The notes: generated by a model from the sequence alone, not told the origin. Counted from the stretch's first letter, positions 20,683 to 36,190 are shown. The stretch: DNA of 64,000 nucleotides from Riptortus pedestris (GCA_019009955.1 CM032232.1:53507001-53571000); one strand, 5' to 3'. Numbers and translations: made by a program.

Positions 20683-21350
20683 CAAATGCATCGTGTAATT
20701 TCTGCATCAATGATTTCCTGTAACAATATGTCCCACCTTGAAGAGAAATATATTAACATACATCTGTAAAGAAATCGAAGAGTTACTCACAACTAAACAT
20801 TTGCACTTGCTATTAGGAAAGTCATCGTCATTGAGTTATACGAAGTTTCCAGCCTTTTGTATTGTTCAAACGTTATTTCTCACTCTCTTTTTTACTTCTT
20901 AATGTATGCGCGGTTGTATCCTTTCCTACTGTTTTTATACAGGGACAAAAAAATTTGAAAAAAAAATTAAAAAACCCCTATCTATACACATTCTACTCCG
21001 CCACCCACTAAGTCATCCATTAACAAAAAAATAAAACGGAAAATAAAAGGGGAGAAAAGTAATGCGGAACATTTGTGTCGACATTGACAATAGGCTTCAC
21101 TTGCAAGGCAAGAACTATGGCCGAGACTTCCCTTTGTACAGCTTTAGGTGTCCCTCACGACAAATTCTTTCTGTCTCCCAGACCGGTTTTCTAAAAGCCT
21201 GTCACAAAGACATAACGAATAGCTGGTACTTCCTTAGCATCTATGAGCATCCAACACCTAACCTAAGTTTTTTCCCCGGGGCGGAAACACTCAGCGTTAA
21301 GAATATGGTTAATATCTTGAGATAGCGGGGACACTTGACCAAATGAAGCT
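20683..21350. other. Stretch without recognisable feature
   Basis: An 87-residue forward frame (21062-21325) is less AT-rich than its flanks but has no motif I recognise. No repeat seen. Confidence 0.4.
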
Positions 21351-21352
21351 AA

Positions 21353-22020
21353 AAAAGTCTGTCACCAAGGGGTTGGGTAAGCTAAGCAGGTTTCTCACGT
21401 GTTGAAATGATTTTATCTCACTAAATATTCTCTATTTCTAACTCGAAATCGATAGCTACTAGTCGGGGTTTATTGTGGGCTAAAAATAAGAAAGCAATAA
21501 GATTGTTCTATAACTTTTTTCCATCAGACTCTTTACAATGGAGACATTTTCAATTTTCGAAATCCCCTCCATCTAATCCTACCTTCTATATTCCTTGTCC
21601 GGTTTTTATCATTATAGAAAATGATATTTAGGGTCAAATATCGAGTATGGAATAGATCAAATAAACATTTTCGAGTCAAGAAATAAAATCTGACTTAATG
21701 GGGTCATCAAACAACAGGCGTTTCTATTTATCTCGTCTATTAACGATCTGATGGAAACAATATTTGGTATTTACGCATGGAATTAGACGTTTCATGTTAT
21801 ATATTCAGTGATGGCTGAAAATAAAAAAAATGCACTTAATATTCAAGAAAAAATGTATAGAAGTTACAATTCTTCTATGTATAGAAGAATAGAAAGTTAT
21901 GAAGATATTTTTAATTTTCGATTTTCTCATCGTATAAACAGCCCCCTATCCCCCTGTCCGACTTCAACCCTTAACGAATTTGATCTTTAGCTTTACATGA
22001 AATGCATATACATCTAAAAT
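21353..22020 (+). mobile_element. H element (H2), 3' end lost to TA-element
   Basis: 5' end diverged ('gtctgtcaccaaggggttgg'), two central modules (21480-21610 and 21800-21990) joined by 'gatcaaataaacattttcga'. It stops at 'catgaaatgcatatacatc', where the TA-element begins. Confidence 0.8.
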
Positions 22021-22035
22021 ATGTCTGGATAAAGT

Positions 22036-22692
22036 AACACAAAAGTTACTCTAAATAACAAAGTAAACAACTTTTGTTATGTGCACAATACAATGCAATA
22101 CAAATAGACAATGAAATATCGCGAATAATTATTTTAGGCCTCCCTTATAACCCCTACTCCCGTTTGAACCTAAAAATTTTAATATAGCCTATAATCATGG
22201 ATGAATTAATGCTAATTCATATACCGAGTTTTGTTAACTTTCAATCGTTAGTGCCCAATAAAATTGTTGGTTCCCGGTTTAGTTTTTAGTGTATATCTCG
22301 TTTATACTTTGTTATACGACAAAAGTATATATAACAAAAGTTACTTTAAATAACAAAATAAACAATGTTTGTCATGTGCATATTTGCCGAAAAACCAATA
22401 GGACACGAAATATCGTTATTTTAAATTTCAGGCCTCCCTAATAACCCCCACTCCTGTTTGCCTTAGAAAATATTAATATAGCCTAAAGTCTAAGTTGGGA
22501 TAGTAGTAATATACATACCAAGTTTCATAAAAATCGGTTCAGCCGTTTATGCGTGAAAAGGTAACAAACAAACTAACACACACGAAAGAAAAAAACATGC
22601 AGTTATGGTGTCTATGGCATGTGAAACGAAAAGTTATCGTGAAGTCTCACGAAAAAAAAAAATCAATGTACAATTTTATATATATATATATA
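22036..22692 (+). mobile_element. TA-element, 5' truncated, two monomers
   Basis: Monomer starts at about 22038 and 22337 (same 298-bp spacing), then the standard 3' end and (TA)n. The AAAC stretch is reduced. Confidence 0.8.
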
Positions 22693-23075
22693 TTAAAATT
22701 CATTTAAATAATAAACTATTGGGACAAATACTTGAACACAAAAGAAAATAAGGTTCTAAAAATTAATTATAACTCCACTGCTATTCGGGAATGGAGACAG
22801 GAGTGTTCCTGGAAAAGAATTTCCAATTCGACATTGGAACCTCCAGGTTGGATGCCAACTCTACTTTAGGGAGTGTTTATTCAAGTAATTGGGTGTGAGG
22901 CGAGATTCATTAGGGCCCTGTTAGTGGGTGGGCAATCTCGACCAGTGTGTATTTATTTACCTCGGCCTGCTGTTTAATTGACAACCAAGAAACTTTGTAG
23001 AACAGCCACTGCGAAGACATGTCTGATGAAGTTTGATGAGTCTTGAATTTCAGGTCTTAACACGAGTTGAACGGT
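22693..23075. other. Stretch without recognisable feature
   Basis: Unique-looking, GC-richer near 22780-22990. No domain or repeat recognised. Confidence 0.4.
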
Positions 23076-23166
23076 TTTTAGCAGATTTCCCTTAAGGGAT
23101 ATCTGGGGGGGGGAGGGGGGAATATGGTCCGTTCAAAATTGTGAGTAGTATATATATATATATATA
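23076..23166 (-). mobile_element. H element 3' terminus fragment
   Basis: 'tagcagatttcccttaaggg', a G-run, then 'ggtccgttcaaaattg' and a TA tract. Most of the 3' body is deleted. Confidence 0.75.
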
Positions 23167-23467
23167 ATTTTTATTTATTTCCGTCCTATAGTAACCCTAT
23201 AAGAAGGCCGTTTATTTGTTTCGGCTTGTCCCATGCAAGTTAGCATATCACATGCATTTGTAGTGTATTACAATTAATTTATACATAAATTATTTCAAAA
23301 GTATGATATATATATATATATAGAATTAAAAATAACGTTAAATTAAAGTAAAAACATATAAAGAGAAGATTATTAGTCCTTAAAAGAAATGAGAAAAGAA
23401 TTATTGAATATCCATAAATATAGTAGTTGTATCAGCTATAATATTTATTATTTATTAACGTCCACTT

Positions 23468-24225
<758 letters not shown>

Positions 24226-24344
24226 TTTTTTTGCAACTTAGGCTAATCGGGTCAGCTATAATAAGTATTCAATCTATTAATTGTATTAAAAGCATGTTCT
24301 GCAAATATTTTAAAAACATTATTATATATAGTTAGATATATTTA

Positions 24345-25325
<981 letters not shown>

Positions 25326-25414
25326 ACCACCAACTTTTTTAACCGGTTTAAACACTTCGAATAATCAACCTGCCCACTTCACAGAGACTTAATACCGAAA
25401 AAATATGGAAAAAA

Positions 25415-26213
25415 ACATTTGCGCATGTGCTGCGTAAACTAAGCATATTTCAGCACGTGCCAGAATTAGATTTTCTGTTTCTTCGCTAATAATTAGCCTA
25501 TGAGGCCGTGACATTTTTAGCTAGATATAAAACGATTAGTGATACAATTGCTGAACAGTGAAAATCCAATGAGAAGATGGTGTTAAATAAGGGCTGAAAA
25601 AAGGATACAAATAAGTCGCCTAATAGAAATAATCTGTAGGACAGAAATTGTAACACATTAAATGATTAACATCATCCGTTAATAATTCCGTCAGACTTAT
25701 AAGAATTGATTTATTTAGTTTTATTTTTTAATTCAATTCCCTTAACATAGTAAACGTTTGATGTAAACCATTTGTGATATTAAGGCGAGGAATAAGATGT
25801 TTTATGATATATCAAATTATTGTTAATATGAGATCAGTTGGAGGGGGATGCGGAGAATTTAAAACGCAAATATTTTGGTTAATATTCCGGATAGAGAAAA
25901 CATATAAGGAACAACATTTATAGAAAAATAAATTCGCAATAAGGTTACCTCTATACAATTCTTCAATGCGGCTCATATCAAAGGAAATATTTTGAATTTT
26001 CCATTCCCCCTTTCTCTACCACCCTCTTCTGGTCAGCCTAAACAGCCTATAGTTCTACACGAGACGCTTAAATATCGAGTTTGGTAACGATTAAACAAAA
26101 ATTGCAAATACAGAAATCTGAACAGACCATATTATAGTTATCTTCCAGGTTGATTAAAGAATATTTGATGAAAGTTTTCGAGTTTCCATTAAGGAAATTT
26201 GCATAAATGAATA
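25415..26213 (+). mobile_element. H element, decayed at both ends
   Basis: 5' end 'gtgctgcgtaaactaagcat' with the hairpin lost; interior blocks ('gagaaaacatataaggaaca', 'cgagtttggtaacgattaaa'); 3' end reduced to 'tttccattaaggaaatttgc', where the palindrome still pairs imperfectly. No TA tract at the core. Confidence 0.7.
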
Positions 26214-27000
26214 TTGAGGACTGTACAACTTCAATTGACTTACGTTATATTATATTAAATTATTATATTATAATTGGGGGAAGTTGAAAAGGCACTGATC
26301 AGCAGGAGAAGTCAAAACACCAATAGACTTTAATTACATAAAGGGTTGTTAACGAAACTGTAGTTAAAGGAGGTTGAACTTATATCCATACGTTCCTTTG
26401 AAGTCCTCTCAGCAACGTACGGCAATTCGAAAACAATGTCATAGCTTTTCGAATTTAATGGCACCAGAATACCGCTGTTAGTATAGGAACAGCATAAAAT
26501 TTAAAAATAAGTCAATTTTGAATATATTTTCTGAAGTTAATTAATGCCATTGATAACTTTATTCCATAGAGCAAATAAATATCTTAGATCCTGGTGGAAT
26601 TAGGGTAGTCCGTCGGCAGAAGAAACGGGGCAAAAAATTAAGAAAAAACACCAGAAACCTTGGGAAGACATCTCATTAACCGGTAGAAGAGGCTTAAGGC
26701 TAGGCCACCCTAATCTGTCCCCAGCTGTCACCCTCCATCCTTGATCTATGCCTACAAAGCCGTAAAATAATTGAGACAAATAAATCGTGTCTTCATTTTC
26801 AAGCTTCGTGGGTTCTCCTTCCCCTGAAGAAGCCATGTGAAGGACATAAATCACATTTTTAATTATTATGAATGGCTAACAGATTAAAAGAAAAGTCCTG
26901 CTAGCAATTAAGACCTGATTATGTGAGTCTTGTGATAAGATGAATTACTGACGTGTGTGTGTGTGGTTCCAGTGTGTTCCTTGCTTCTTATAATATAAAA
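26214..27000. other. Unique stretch
   Basis: GC-richer at 26590-26850, where frames on both strands are open: reverse 84 residues, and forward a short Lys/Arg-rich frame. No domain was recognised and no splice context was found. Confidence 0.4.
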
Positions 27001-27547
27001 CTCTGTCACTCATGGACTGCTCAAACTAAGCTAAGATTCCCTTGTGCAGGTATGGCACACTCCTGATCTCATATAACCATATATTCTCGACTTCTAAAAT
27101 TTAAAAAAAACCCAATGAGCAAAAGTCGGGATTTACCTTCGGCAGCAAAACAAGAAAGTAAGAAAAAGTCAATATTCGAGTTACAAAAACACATAAACAA
27201 AATCAATTGTAAAGCATCACTACTTTAACATGATTGTGTTCTATAGCATATCTTGATCCGTCGTATAAAAATAGAGCAATTTGGTATTTTCGAAATTTGG
27301 CCTCTCGCAACCCCCCTCCCACTGGTCCGAATTTAGCAATTACGAACTTAATGTATTTAAATGTTTGAATATCAATTTTTGTAACGGTCCAACAATGATT
27401 GATGACTAGAGAGTTAACAAACGAATGGTCCGTTTATAGTTTCGAACGGTCCTCATTCCCGTCATCCCCTAGGCAGAAGAAATTCTTCACAAATCGCCTC
27501 TTGAGTACAACCTAAATAGGTGATTTCCCTTAAGTGAAATCTGCTAA
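27001..27547 (+). mobile_element. H element, single module, no TA core
   Basis: Diverged 5' end ('actcatggactgctcaaact'), one module, 'acgaatggtccgtttatag' where the TA tract should be, and a good 3' terminus 'gatttcccttaagtgaaatc' then 'tgctaa'. Confidence 0.8.
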
Positions 27548-27926
27548 GGTGCCTCTTGTTAAAAATAAATAAAAAGGCTTACATATGCATGAGGAATGGC
27601 ACAGTGGTCTTACAGGAATCAAAGACAAAAAGATAAACAAGAAAAGAGAAGCAACTTGTCTTCTGAGAGAGGAATTTGCTCGAGTGGATTTATGTTGTGG
27701 TAAGCACTGGTGATAATTGGAGTTGATAAGAACAGACTCTGGAAAATATAACTCCTGTATTCCTAACACCGTGTGTCATTGGTACGCGATAAGGCCCGCT
27801 GGGTCGGCAATGTCGAAAACATGGATGAAAAATAGAGTTCAAGGAGATGGTTTATGTGGGGCCTGGGAACGAGAGAGGTCGGGGTATATCAGCTGCAGAA
27901 CATCGACGGTTATCTATACTGTGCAA
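27548..27926. other. Unique stretch
   Basis: Leads into the GA tract. No gene or repeat recognised. Confidence 0.4.
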
Positions 27927-28108
<182 letters not shown>

Positions 28109-28110
<2 letters not shown>

Positions 28111-29103
28111 AATTAGTGATGAAAACGTTTCTACCTTATCTGGGAAATTACATTATTGCAGTTGTTTGTTAGTCCCTAAATAAATTTCTAGGTTTACCAA
28201 CTTTATTAAGACCAAAGCCTTAACTCAAATGTCTAACATGAACTCTACCGATGTACAATTAAGTCCTAATAATGTATGACTTTCTTCCTGTGATCTAATG
28301 TCTTTTCTGCCTATCTGGAGCCTTTGACCATTTTAATATTCCATCCTAATCTTTATAGAGTGTAATTAACTGAGACTTTATGAGCATGTATGTATGTGTG
28401 CGCGCGCGAATGAGTGCGTTCGCGTTGTTAATATTGTCTTTAGAGGAAAACGGTACTATATATTACAATGCTTCATATTATTTAAGTTAACCATGTGAGT
28501 TTATATCTGTAATATCTTTAGTTCTTTCATATCACTGATTTATCGATAGATTTGCTTCGGAAAAAAATTGAAAGCTTCCGTCATCTTCAAAAATACAAAA
28601 TTAATTTCTTTACTACTGAAATTAAAGCCCGAAAGCGTAAATGTAAACGATGGAAATGAAAAATGAAAAAAAAAATAAAAAAAATAGATAGTGTCAATGA
28701 AGACTCTTATTTGAGTGTCTAAGGGTTCAGCTTCCTGTCTGTGCGGCGGACATTCCAGAGTTTAGGGGCTGCTAAGTGACCCTTGGCCTGTCTGCGAGTC
28801 CACGTGTGGTTCGGGGAAGGACTGCCTTTGCACGTGTGAGCACCGACCCACCGCAAAAAGGCAACATCCTGTCAGTCATGGGAAAGGCTCCGTGTCAAGT
28901 CCTTTGTCTTCCCTGCGGCGCCCAGAGCAAACAGCTTATAAATTGCCAGTATTTGCATCGACGAAAGGGGAATGTCGCACGAACCAGACCAAAATCGTGA
29001 GTTGTCTGTCATGTAGTTAAAAGCGACAACTTCATGTGCTCTTGAAACATCACCTGCTTAAAGTTAACAAAAAAGATTAGGGGAGAACCAAGATTGGAGG
29101 GGG
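28109..29103. other. Unique stretch with a GC-rich island at 28735-29005
   Basis: The island is far GC-richer than its surroundings and has no homology to the repeats here. The 74-residue frame across it has no known domain. It could be an exon, a promoter-proximal element or conserved noncoding DNA; the sequence alone does not decide. Confidence 0.4.
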
Positions 29104-29745
29104 GAAGTCCATAACGCAGGAGTTGCGTAAACTAAGCAGATTTCCTAGTAGTTGGGATGACACGTTATCGATCTCATCAAACCTATTTTGAAGAGAGATA
29201 TGGGAGAATATATTTCTCTATCTCCAAAAAATACTAACAATCCGATGAGTAGAAGTGGACGGTCAATAAAATTTTAATTGATACCGACCTCACACTAATA
29301 AGGGTCACTTGAAAACAATATTTGGTATTGATGCTTGGAATAAAACATGATTCGTTTATTTTGAAAGTGATGACTAAAAGAAGGGGTTTATTGAAGGCTG
29401 AAAACTAAGTAACGTCAATTTCTCGATTAATTTTGACACTACATACGTAACAACATTTATAGAACAATACATTTGAAATAAGATTGGTTTTATACTATTT
29501 TTTGATACGACGTATATTAACAGAGAAGTTTTCGACATCCCCCCTCCCTCACTGGTCTGACTTCAGGTGTTGACGAATTTGATCTTTAGTCTTACAAATA
29601 CCGAGTTTGGTATCGATCAAACAAAAATTGAGACCGCATGAGTGGTAACAGACAAATGCTATATGTATATACATATATACTACTATTAAAGAATTTTCTC
29701 GAAAATCGCACCATGAGTACAATCCCAAGAGATTTTGTTATATAC
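29104..29745 (+). mobile_element. H element, near full length
   Basis: 5' end 'gtccataacgcaggagttgc' then 'gtaaactaagcagatttcc'; blocks through 'tgatacgacgtatattaaca'; a very short TA core (29660-29680). The 3' terminus is decayed to 'aatcccaagagattttgtta'. Confidence 0.8.
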
Positions 29746-31139
29746 TAAAAGACTCATTGCCTCCATTTCTACAAATAAAATGAAAATCCTATTGCAAGTT
29801 GTGTAAGATACTATTGCAATGGTAAACAAAATAAAGTCTCTCAGTCATTTTTAATTGTAAATACGGCTGACTTTGTATAACGTTTTGTGGAAAGATGTAT
29901 AAAACATATTTAAAAACCGTCAAGACAGTTGTTATGAAATTTTCGTTTCGTACCATACAAATTAGTAGCTCGTAAGACTCATGCACAATTACCATATACC
30001 ATTACGAAAATTTGGTAACAGAAACAGTAACCTTTATACGTATAATATTTCATAATGGATTCATTATCTATAGAACTTACTATGGATATGAAAATTAATA
30101 CGAAACTATTCATTAGAGATTTTATGAGACAAGCGTGCGGCAAATTACATAGAAGTAGTTTCGTGAAGAGGCCCGATCGAACAAGATAGATCGTTATATT
30201 TTTGGACAATAATTAAGTAATTATGCTTCCTATCATTATTTCATAACTATTAATCAATTATTATTTAGCTTGGCTGCATATCTATCACGTAGTCATTTTT
30301 TTGCTACTAGACAAAATTAATTTTCTAACAAAGATGATAGAAACTGTTTTATTCCGCCAGTGAAATATGTTAGTAGTCGTTATGTTTGAACTGCTCATTA
30401 GTGAGTGATGTCTGAATTTAAAAAAAAAAAAAAAAAAAAACACAAGAAAATACTCATGGTTGGAGAGTTTTAGATAAAACCTTAAATCATAAGCTTTTTG
30501 TTCAAAACAGTGCTGGGAGATAACTTATAGCTTAATTTATAAAACGAGCTTCAAGTATTTTTATAAGGTAAGTTGGATACAATTTTCCATTTGAAACAAC
30601 ACCTCTGCTACATATTGCTGAAAGTTCGCTAGCTAACACGATAAAGTTTTCAAATTATACGGATTTAAACATTCTATATCAACACTTATTTTATTTAGTA
30701 AACGTGTACAAGCGGATAACTACGCTAGTTATGATTTGTGTTAAACAACCAGAAACAAAGTTATATTTAAACCTATCAAATTCAAAATGAACTCAAAACT
30801 ATTAGATAATATTAATAAAATCAATTCATAGGACGCAACATAAAACCACAATATGATGCTTAGAACGCACATTTGAGATAATAATTGCTAGATTAAAATT
30901 GACAATTTTTTTTTATTTATTTAGGTTAATTTGGGAGTATTTAAGTCAATTCCTGTCGCAGTAGAAGTTTAAAAAAAATAAACTGCAACAAAAGCTTCTT
31001 AAAAAAGAGAAGGCACAATTTTTCGGTGTGGATTTTTTAATTGGGATGATTTAGTGAATGGCTAAATAATGTTTTCCAATTTTTTCTAAAACGTTCCCAC
31101 CATATAGTTTTTTTTTTTTAAAGAAAACCATTATGTATA
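29746..31139. other. Very AT-rich unique stretch
   Basis: Includes a 20-base A-run at 30421-30440. Reverse frames near 29789-30209 have no domain. I see no repeat of the families described here. Confidence 0.4.
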
Positions 31140-31563
31140 TTTTTTGTTTGATTCCAATTGAACTCGAGATTTAACTGTCTTATATAAAACTAAGCTTGTT
31201 AATGGTCGATTCGAACCGTAAGGAGTATGGGCTTTAGAGAAGGAGTAAAATTTCATAGGAAACTACTTCCTTTATTTTGCGCATAATGGAAAAATATTTG
31301 AATGAAGCTGTTTAATGTAGTTGTTCTACATTAAATATTTTTTTTCGTTTCCAGTTTTTAATAAACCTCCTCTCCTCCCATTAGATTTTGTCGTAATGCT
31401 AATATTTTACTAACTACCTCATGTCAAACAGAAATGCTGCCTTAATTACACATTATTCTTACTACGGGAGGCGTTGAAAATGGAATGAGAGTTGATGTTA
31501 TTCGTGTGTCATATCAGCACATGGGAAATCTGCTTCGTTTACGCAGCACCGGTGTGACGGACA
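31140..31563 (-). mobile_element. H element, 3' part missing
   Basis: Begins in the 'tgtttgattccaattgaac' block and ends with a recognisable 5' end ('atgggaaatctgcttcgttt', 'acgcagcaccggtgtgacgg'). Confidence 0.75.
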
Positions 31564-32866
31564 TCTAGTATAGGAACAGTATATTTGAAGATGGAATTGG
31601 AGGGTTTGCACGAAGGTTCCTCAAGAGAGTTCGAGTTAAAAGATCTTCTACTTTAGTTTTAGAGCATTTCTTTTTAGGTTGGATTCCAGTCTTCCTTTTT
31701 GCCGCACAAAAACAACCTCCTTTTATCCTCGACAAGAACTCAGCTAACCTCTTTGCCTTTTTCATTCTCGTTCTTGCAATAATAGGTAAGAACTACTAAA
31801 AGGCCAGGTTTCCTTATCTCATGAGACAATTTTTTTCCTCCCCAAAAGAAAATATTTGCTTTTCTAATAATCATTTTGTGTCTAATTTTATTCTGAATAG
31901 ACGTGAATTTTGTCTCCCTGGCACATTCGTTTTATCGATTTATAAGGAAAGCATCGTTTAATTGTAAACTCAGCAAAAAGATCCTAAAACCGTTTTTAGA
32001 AAAATCTCTAGAAAATCTCTGATTCCAATTAGCTTAAATAAAAAAAAAGTTGTGAAAAATAGAACATTAATAGATTAATACACATAGGAACGCATAGTTT
32101 TTATTAAACCTCAGAAATGTGTCATTTACTAGTTAGTAATATTTGAAAAACGGTTCAGAAATCATGCCACAAAGCGGCCTAAGAAGAAAAATTTTTAACA
32201 TAGCATTGGAAATGCGTCTCTTAAACAATGAAGAGTATGGTGGGACCTGAAGATCTATTTTATAATGCCTTAAAATATTTTTTTATTTGTTTTCATGGAC
32301 ACCTAAATTCCGCCAAATACTATGAAATATGACCTCGAATGTGGAGTATAAATTATATGAGTACTGTAGAAACACAATATAATTTGCTAAGGCTAATACG
32401 GTATGTCTTAATTCTACAAAGCTATCGGCACGAAAAGGCCATAACTTGCAGATGACACGGAGATGAAATAACTAAACCTTTTATAGAAAGGAGTATATCA
32501 TTTAATGGATGTACTTTATGGATCAGCTAAATGTAAGACATTCGAATACGGAGCATTTAAGTGCCCAGAGAACAGTTATTAATGACTTATGACATGTAAA
32601 GATATAATTAGAATGCATGAAATGAGAATTGGATAACGGTACAGTATGGTAATGTCTTAGCGTCAAGACGGAAGTTTCGACAATGAACAGCAAGAATTTA
32701 ATTTCGGAATTGAAAAGACGGAGAATACAATTAAGCTAGTAATTGAAAGTAATAGGTATTTCGACGTTTCGACTCTCTTGAGTGTTCTTAATCATTTGGC
32801 AGAATGAGTATAATTTCAAAACATAAACGTCGATAGAACATCATCATGACAAATGCCATTAAAAGT
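31564..32866. other. AT-rich unique stretch
   Basis: A 66-residue basic reverse frame (31565-31765) has no recognised domain. No family repeat seen. Confidence 0.4.
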
Positions 32867-34018
32867 CCGGCAAGTAGGGGATACGTAAACTAAGCAGATT
32901 TCGCTTTTGCTAGTATGAAATACTAGTAATGTCATCTCTCCGTATACTCAATATTTCAAGGTACAAACTCAATGAGAGCTAATAAGTAAAACAAGAAAGT
33001 ACTAATAACTTGCTTAATATTGGAGCTAGAGAATATGTATAGAACACAATTGCAGAGCGTGAATAGTTTAACTGGATTGGTTCTATAACATTCTTCGATT
33101 CGTCTCATAGTAACGGAGATATTTTGAATTTCCAAATTCACCCTCCTCTAAATCCCCGCCCACCCCTATTCCACGTCCGATTACAACCATTAACTAATTT
33201 GATATTTAGTGTTGAATGAAACAGTTAAATATCAAGAATGGTAAAGAATAAATAAGTAAAATCTCAAGTAATGACGTCATCACACAACGTATTTGCATTT
33301 ACCTATCACAATAAAATTTGATTGGTAACAACATTTGGTATTTAAGCTTCCAGTAAAGTGTTTCATGCTATAACACTTTTTTATTACATTGCATGAGTAG
33401 GAGTGAAAGCTGAAAACAAAAGAGTTCAAATATCTTGGTTAATGCTCGTAACAGAGAAAATACTTATATAACAACATTTATAAACAGTTAGAAAATGTCT
33501 TTGTTATTTATTTCCAATAGAAATATCAACTATAAGAGCATTTAGATTATTTAACTTTTATAATGTATTATTTAAACAAGTCAATTTGCACAACATGATA
33601 CAGTGGAATTTGTGGTAAATCAAACTCTTTAATTTTGGTATATATTATCTTATTTTCTCCCTTACTTCCTATTTAGTTTTCTCTTATTTATACTAAACAA
33701 CTATACTAAATAACTATGTGTCTCAAAAGCTATTAGACGTAACTTGATAATTTCATAATGACAAAAGGCAATATGTGTTTAAACTCAATATGGTCTTTAA
33801 AGTCTTATTCAAGAAGCCTTCCTATAAAAATAACATCATTATTCAATCTAGGATTTTCTGGGCATCACCGGGTATGTTAGCTACTATGTATAGAGTTTTG
33901 AACAGACCTCATTTTCGATATCTCCTTGGTAGGATCGATGGACATTTGAGGAAATTTATCTAAAGCCGTGTCACGATTGGAACATCAATAGCTGATTGAC
34001 CTTAAGGACAAATGCTAA
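32867..34018 (+). mobile_element. H element (H2), possibly interrupted
   Basis: 5' end 'gtccggcaagtaggggatac', first module 32990-33200, linker 'gaataaataagtaaaatctc', part of the second module to about 33490, then about 400 bp of unrelated AT-rich DNA. The 3' body follows from about 33890 ('tccttggtaggatcgatgga') and ends 'gattgaccttaaggacaaat' then 'gctaa'. Confidence 0.7.
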
Positions 34019-34165
34019 ACTGTCTTTTAATTAAGCTTACTGATCGCATATAGGGAGTTTGTTTATGTTCATTTTAACTTAACTCTAAAATACATTGGAT
34101 AAATTACTTTAAATGAAATAATTTTAAATTAAGTGCAACAAAACATTTTTTTTATTTAACTTAAA

Positions 34166-34350
34166 TTAAATTAAGTTATTTATTAGCGTCCACTTTTTGC
34201 AACTAAGGCTAATTGGGACGTATTATCTGCTGGTTACTAACATTTTCTAGCCAGGGTGGGACTAAGGATTTTATTTAATGAATTCCCTCACTAAATAAAT
34301 TTCTTTGCCCAGGCGGGAATCGAACCCGCCACTCTATATTTAACTTAATA
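34166..34350 (-). mobile_element. SINE-L
   Basis: 'gcgtccactttttgcaacta', 'tttctagccagggtgggact', and a near-perfect reversed B box 'cgggaatcgaacccgcca'. The head is cut after the B box. Confidence 0.9.
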
Positions 34351-35314
34351 GGATCACTTCAGATTTTTTTTTTACTTTTGTTATCAGAAATTCACAGTTG
34401 ACTTTTGTGTATTTATCTGATCGAAAACGGTTGAAATAAATTCTATCCTATATAGTATGTCCACAATTGTGTTATATATACAATTTTTCGTTTATTGTAG
34501 CTCTGAATAGGAATCATAATGTCCGAAACTGTTAACCCAAAGGTACACTTATCTATTGACTAATTCAGTACTTCTTTAGCAGGAACCCAACTGGACGCCA
34601 TTTCAAACCAGCTGCTACTCAACGTCCGGTAGGTTATACTTGTATTTGTTTATAGTTGTATTACCAAAACCAATTAGTTCATGGGCTCAAGAGGCGAATC
34701 AAAATGGTAATTGAAAGCAGCGCAAGAGGGCCGAAAGTGTTAATGAGGGAGTGAGGAGGGCGTTTAAGTAAAAACTATCTCAAATTACTACTAGGAGGAG
34801 TTGGAGCTCAAAGGTTTGGCGCCGACAAAAAAACCACCAAGAGGTTCCCCCGAGGCAGGGCGGAAATTTCATGCTTCTCCCTCTCCACTCTTATTACGTT
34901 TGCCCATTCTCGGCTCTTTTCTCTCTTCTCTTAAACTGCTCTTTCTTGACAGTCTGTTTTGCTGTCGTCTAACCACTTGCTGACAAACTAGTGTGCTATA
35001 CTTACATTCGTACATACATATATTTTTTCGCTATTTTCTCTATGTGAAATCAACTGAAGATTTCTTCAAACATCCAAAGATCACAGCAAGAAGATGACAA
35101 AATGAGGTGATCCTCAGTAATGGTACTTAATAATGATGAATGAATGCTAACCATGATTATGAACAATATTGTCCGCGGTATTTTGATCACTTCAGGCGGA
35201 ATGACCAGGACATAATTATTGTTACTAGATATTCAGGTATAGACCCTAAACGCTGAGATGGAGAAACATAACAATACCGTCATCATTCAGCCTTTTATGA
35301 TTTCCCGAGCGTAC
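34351..35314. other. Unique stretch
   Basis: GC-richer, pyrimidine-rich at 34790-34980. A possible H 3' body trace is at 35050-35110 ('tcttcaaacatccaaagatc'). No gene recognised. Confidence 0.4.
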
Positions 35315-36190
35315 CTCAGATAATACATATTTTCTTGACTACAAAAGCGGTCGGAGATTTTGTTTGATCGTTACCAAACTCGATATAAAAGCTTACCATG
35401 TTATACTGAGGATCAAGTTCGTTAACACCTGAAATCAACAGGTTTAGAGGATGATATAAGGAAAAGTTCAATATACCTCCATTACTATATGTCTGATTGT
35501 AAAAAGTATGTAACCAATGTTCTTGCAAATTTTAATTTTCTATCATTTGGAACATAAAACGAGATTTTCTAATTCTTGCCTCCAAAATGCTTATTCGGTT
35601 ATACGTACTCGATATATAACAGCTTCATCAGCATTAACGATCATATTCGTTCATGGTTGAAATTGGATCAGGAATAAAGAGGTTTTGTGGAAGAAAGATT
35701 TCGAAAAATTCAAAATGTCTCAGTTGAGTTGGATAGAAATTTTTTTCAAAGTTTTGATGTTCTACTATTGCCTTTCTAATTTTTAATTATTTGTTAAAGT
35801 CCACTTTTTGCAACTAAGGCTAATTGAGACGGGTTATCTACAGGTTACCACCCTTTTCTAGCCAGGGCGGGTCTAAGGATTTTATTTAACGAATTCCGTC
35901 GCTAAATAAATTCCTTTGCCCAGGCGAGAATCGAGCTCGCCACTCTAGGTTTACCATGTGAGATTAAAGGCAACGCTTTAACTCACATGGCAAACCTGAG
36001 CCCCCAATAACTTTCTATACAAAAACGCCAGATATTCCTGCTTCCATGATTTTGGTCTTCAGTAAACCCCTACTTCTACTCATCGAATTTTTATTTAGAA
36101 ACACAGAATATATGGTAGAGTTCAGTAGTGTCTAGTACCAACACGTTGGAAATCTGCTTAGTTTACGCATCGTCTTACGTGAGAGACTTT
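35315..36190 (-). mobile_element. H element (H2) interrupted by SINE-L
   Basis: Two reversed modules (35340-35560 and 35625-35775) precede the nested SINE (35779-36010). H resumes at 36018 with 'acttctactcatcgaatttt' and ends in the 5' terminus 'gaaatctgcttagtttacgc', with a degraded hairpin before a T-run. Confidence 0.8.
35779..36010 (-). mobile_element. SINE-L, complete, with target duplication
   Basis: Full tail, body and head; the head reads reversed as 'aggcaacgctttaactcaca' and 'tggcaaacctgagccccc'. The 7-mer CTTTCTA flanks it at 35772-35778 and 36011-36017, consistent with a target-site duplication in the H copy. Confidence 0.9.

Noticed and set aside
32511..32560. 'LYGSAKC', recalling the LINE motif LLYGSEXW
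   Set aside because: No supporting motif upstream or downstream in any frame, so likely chance.
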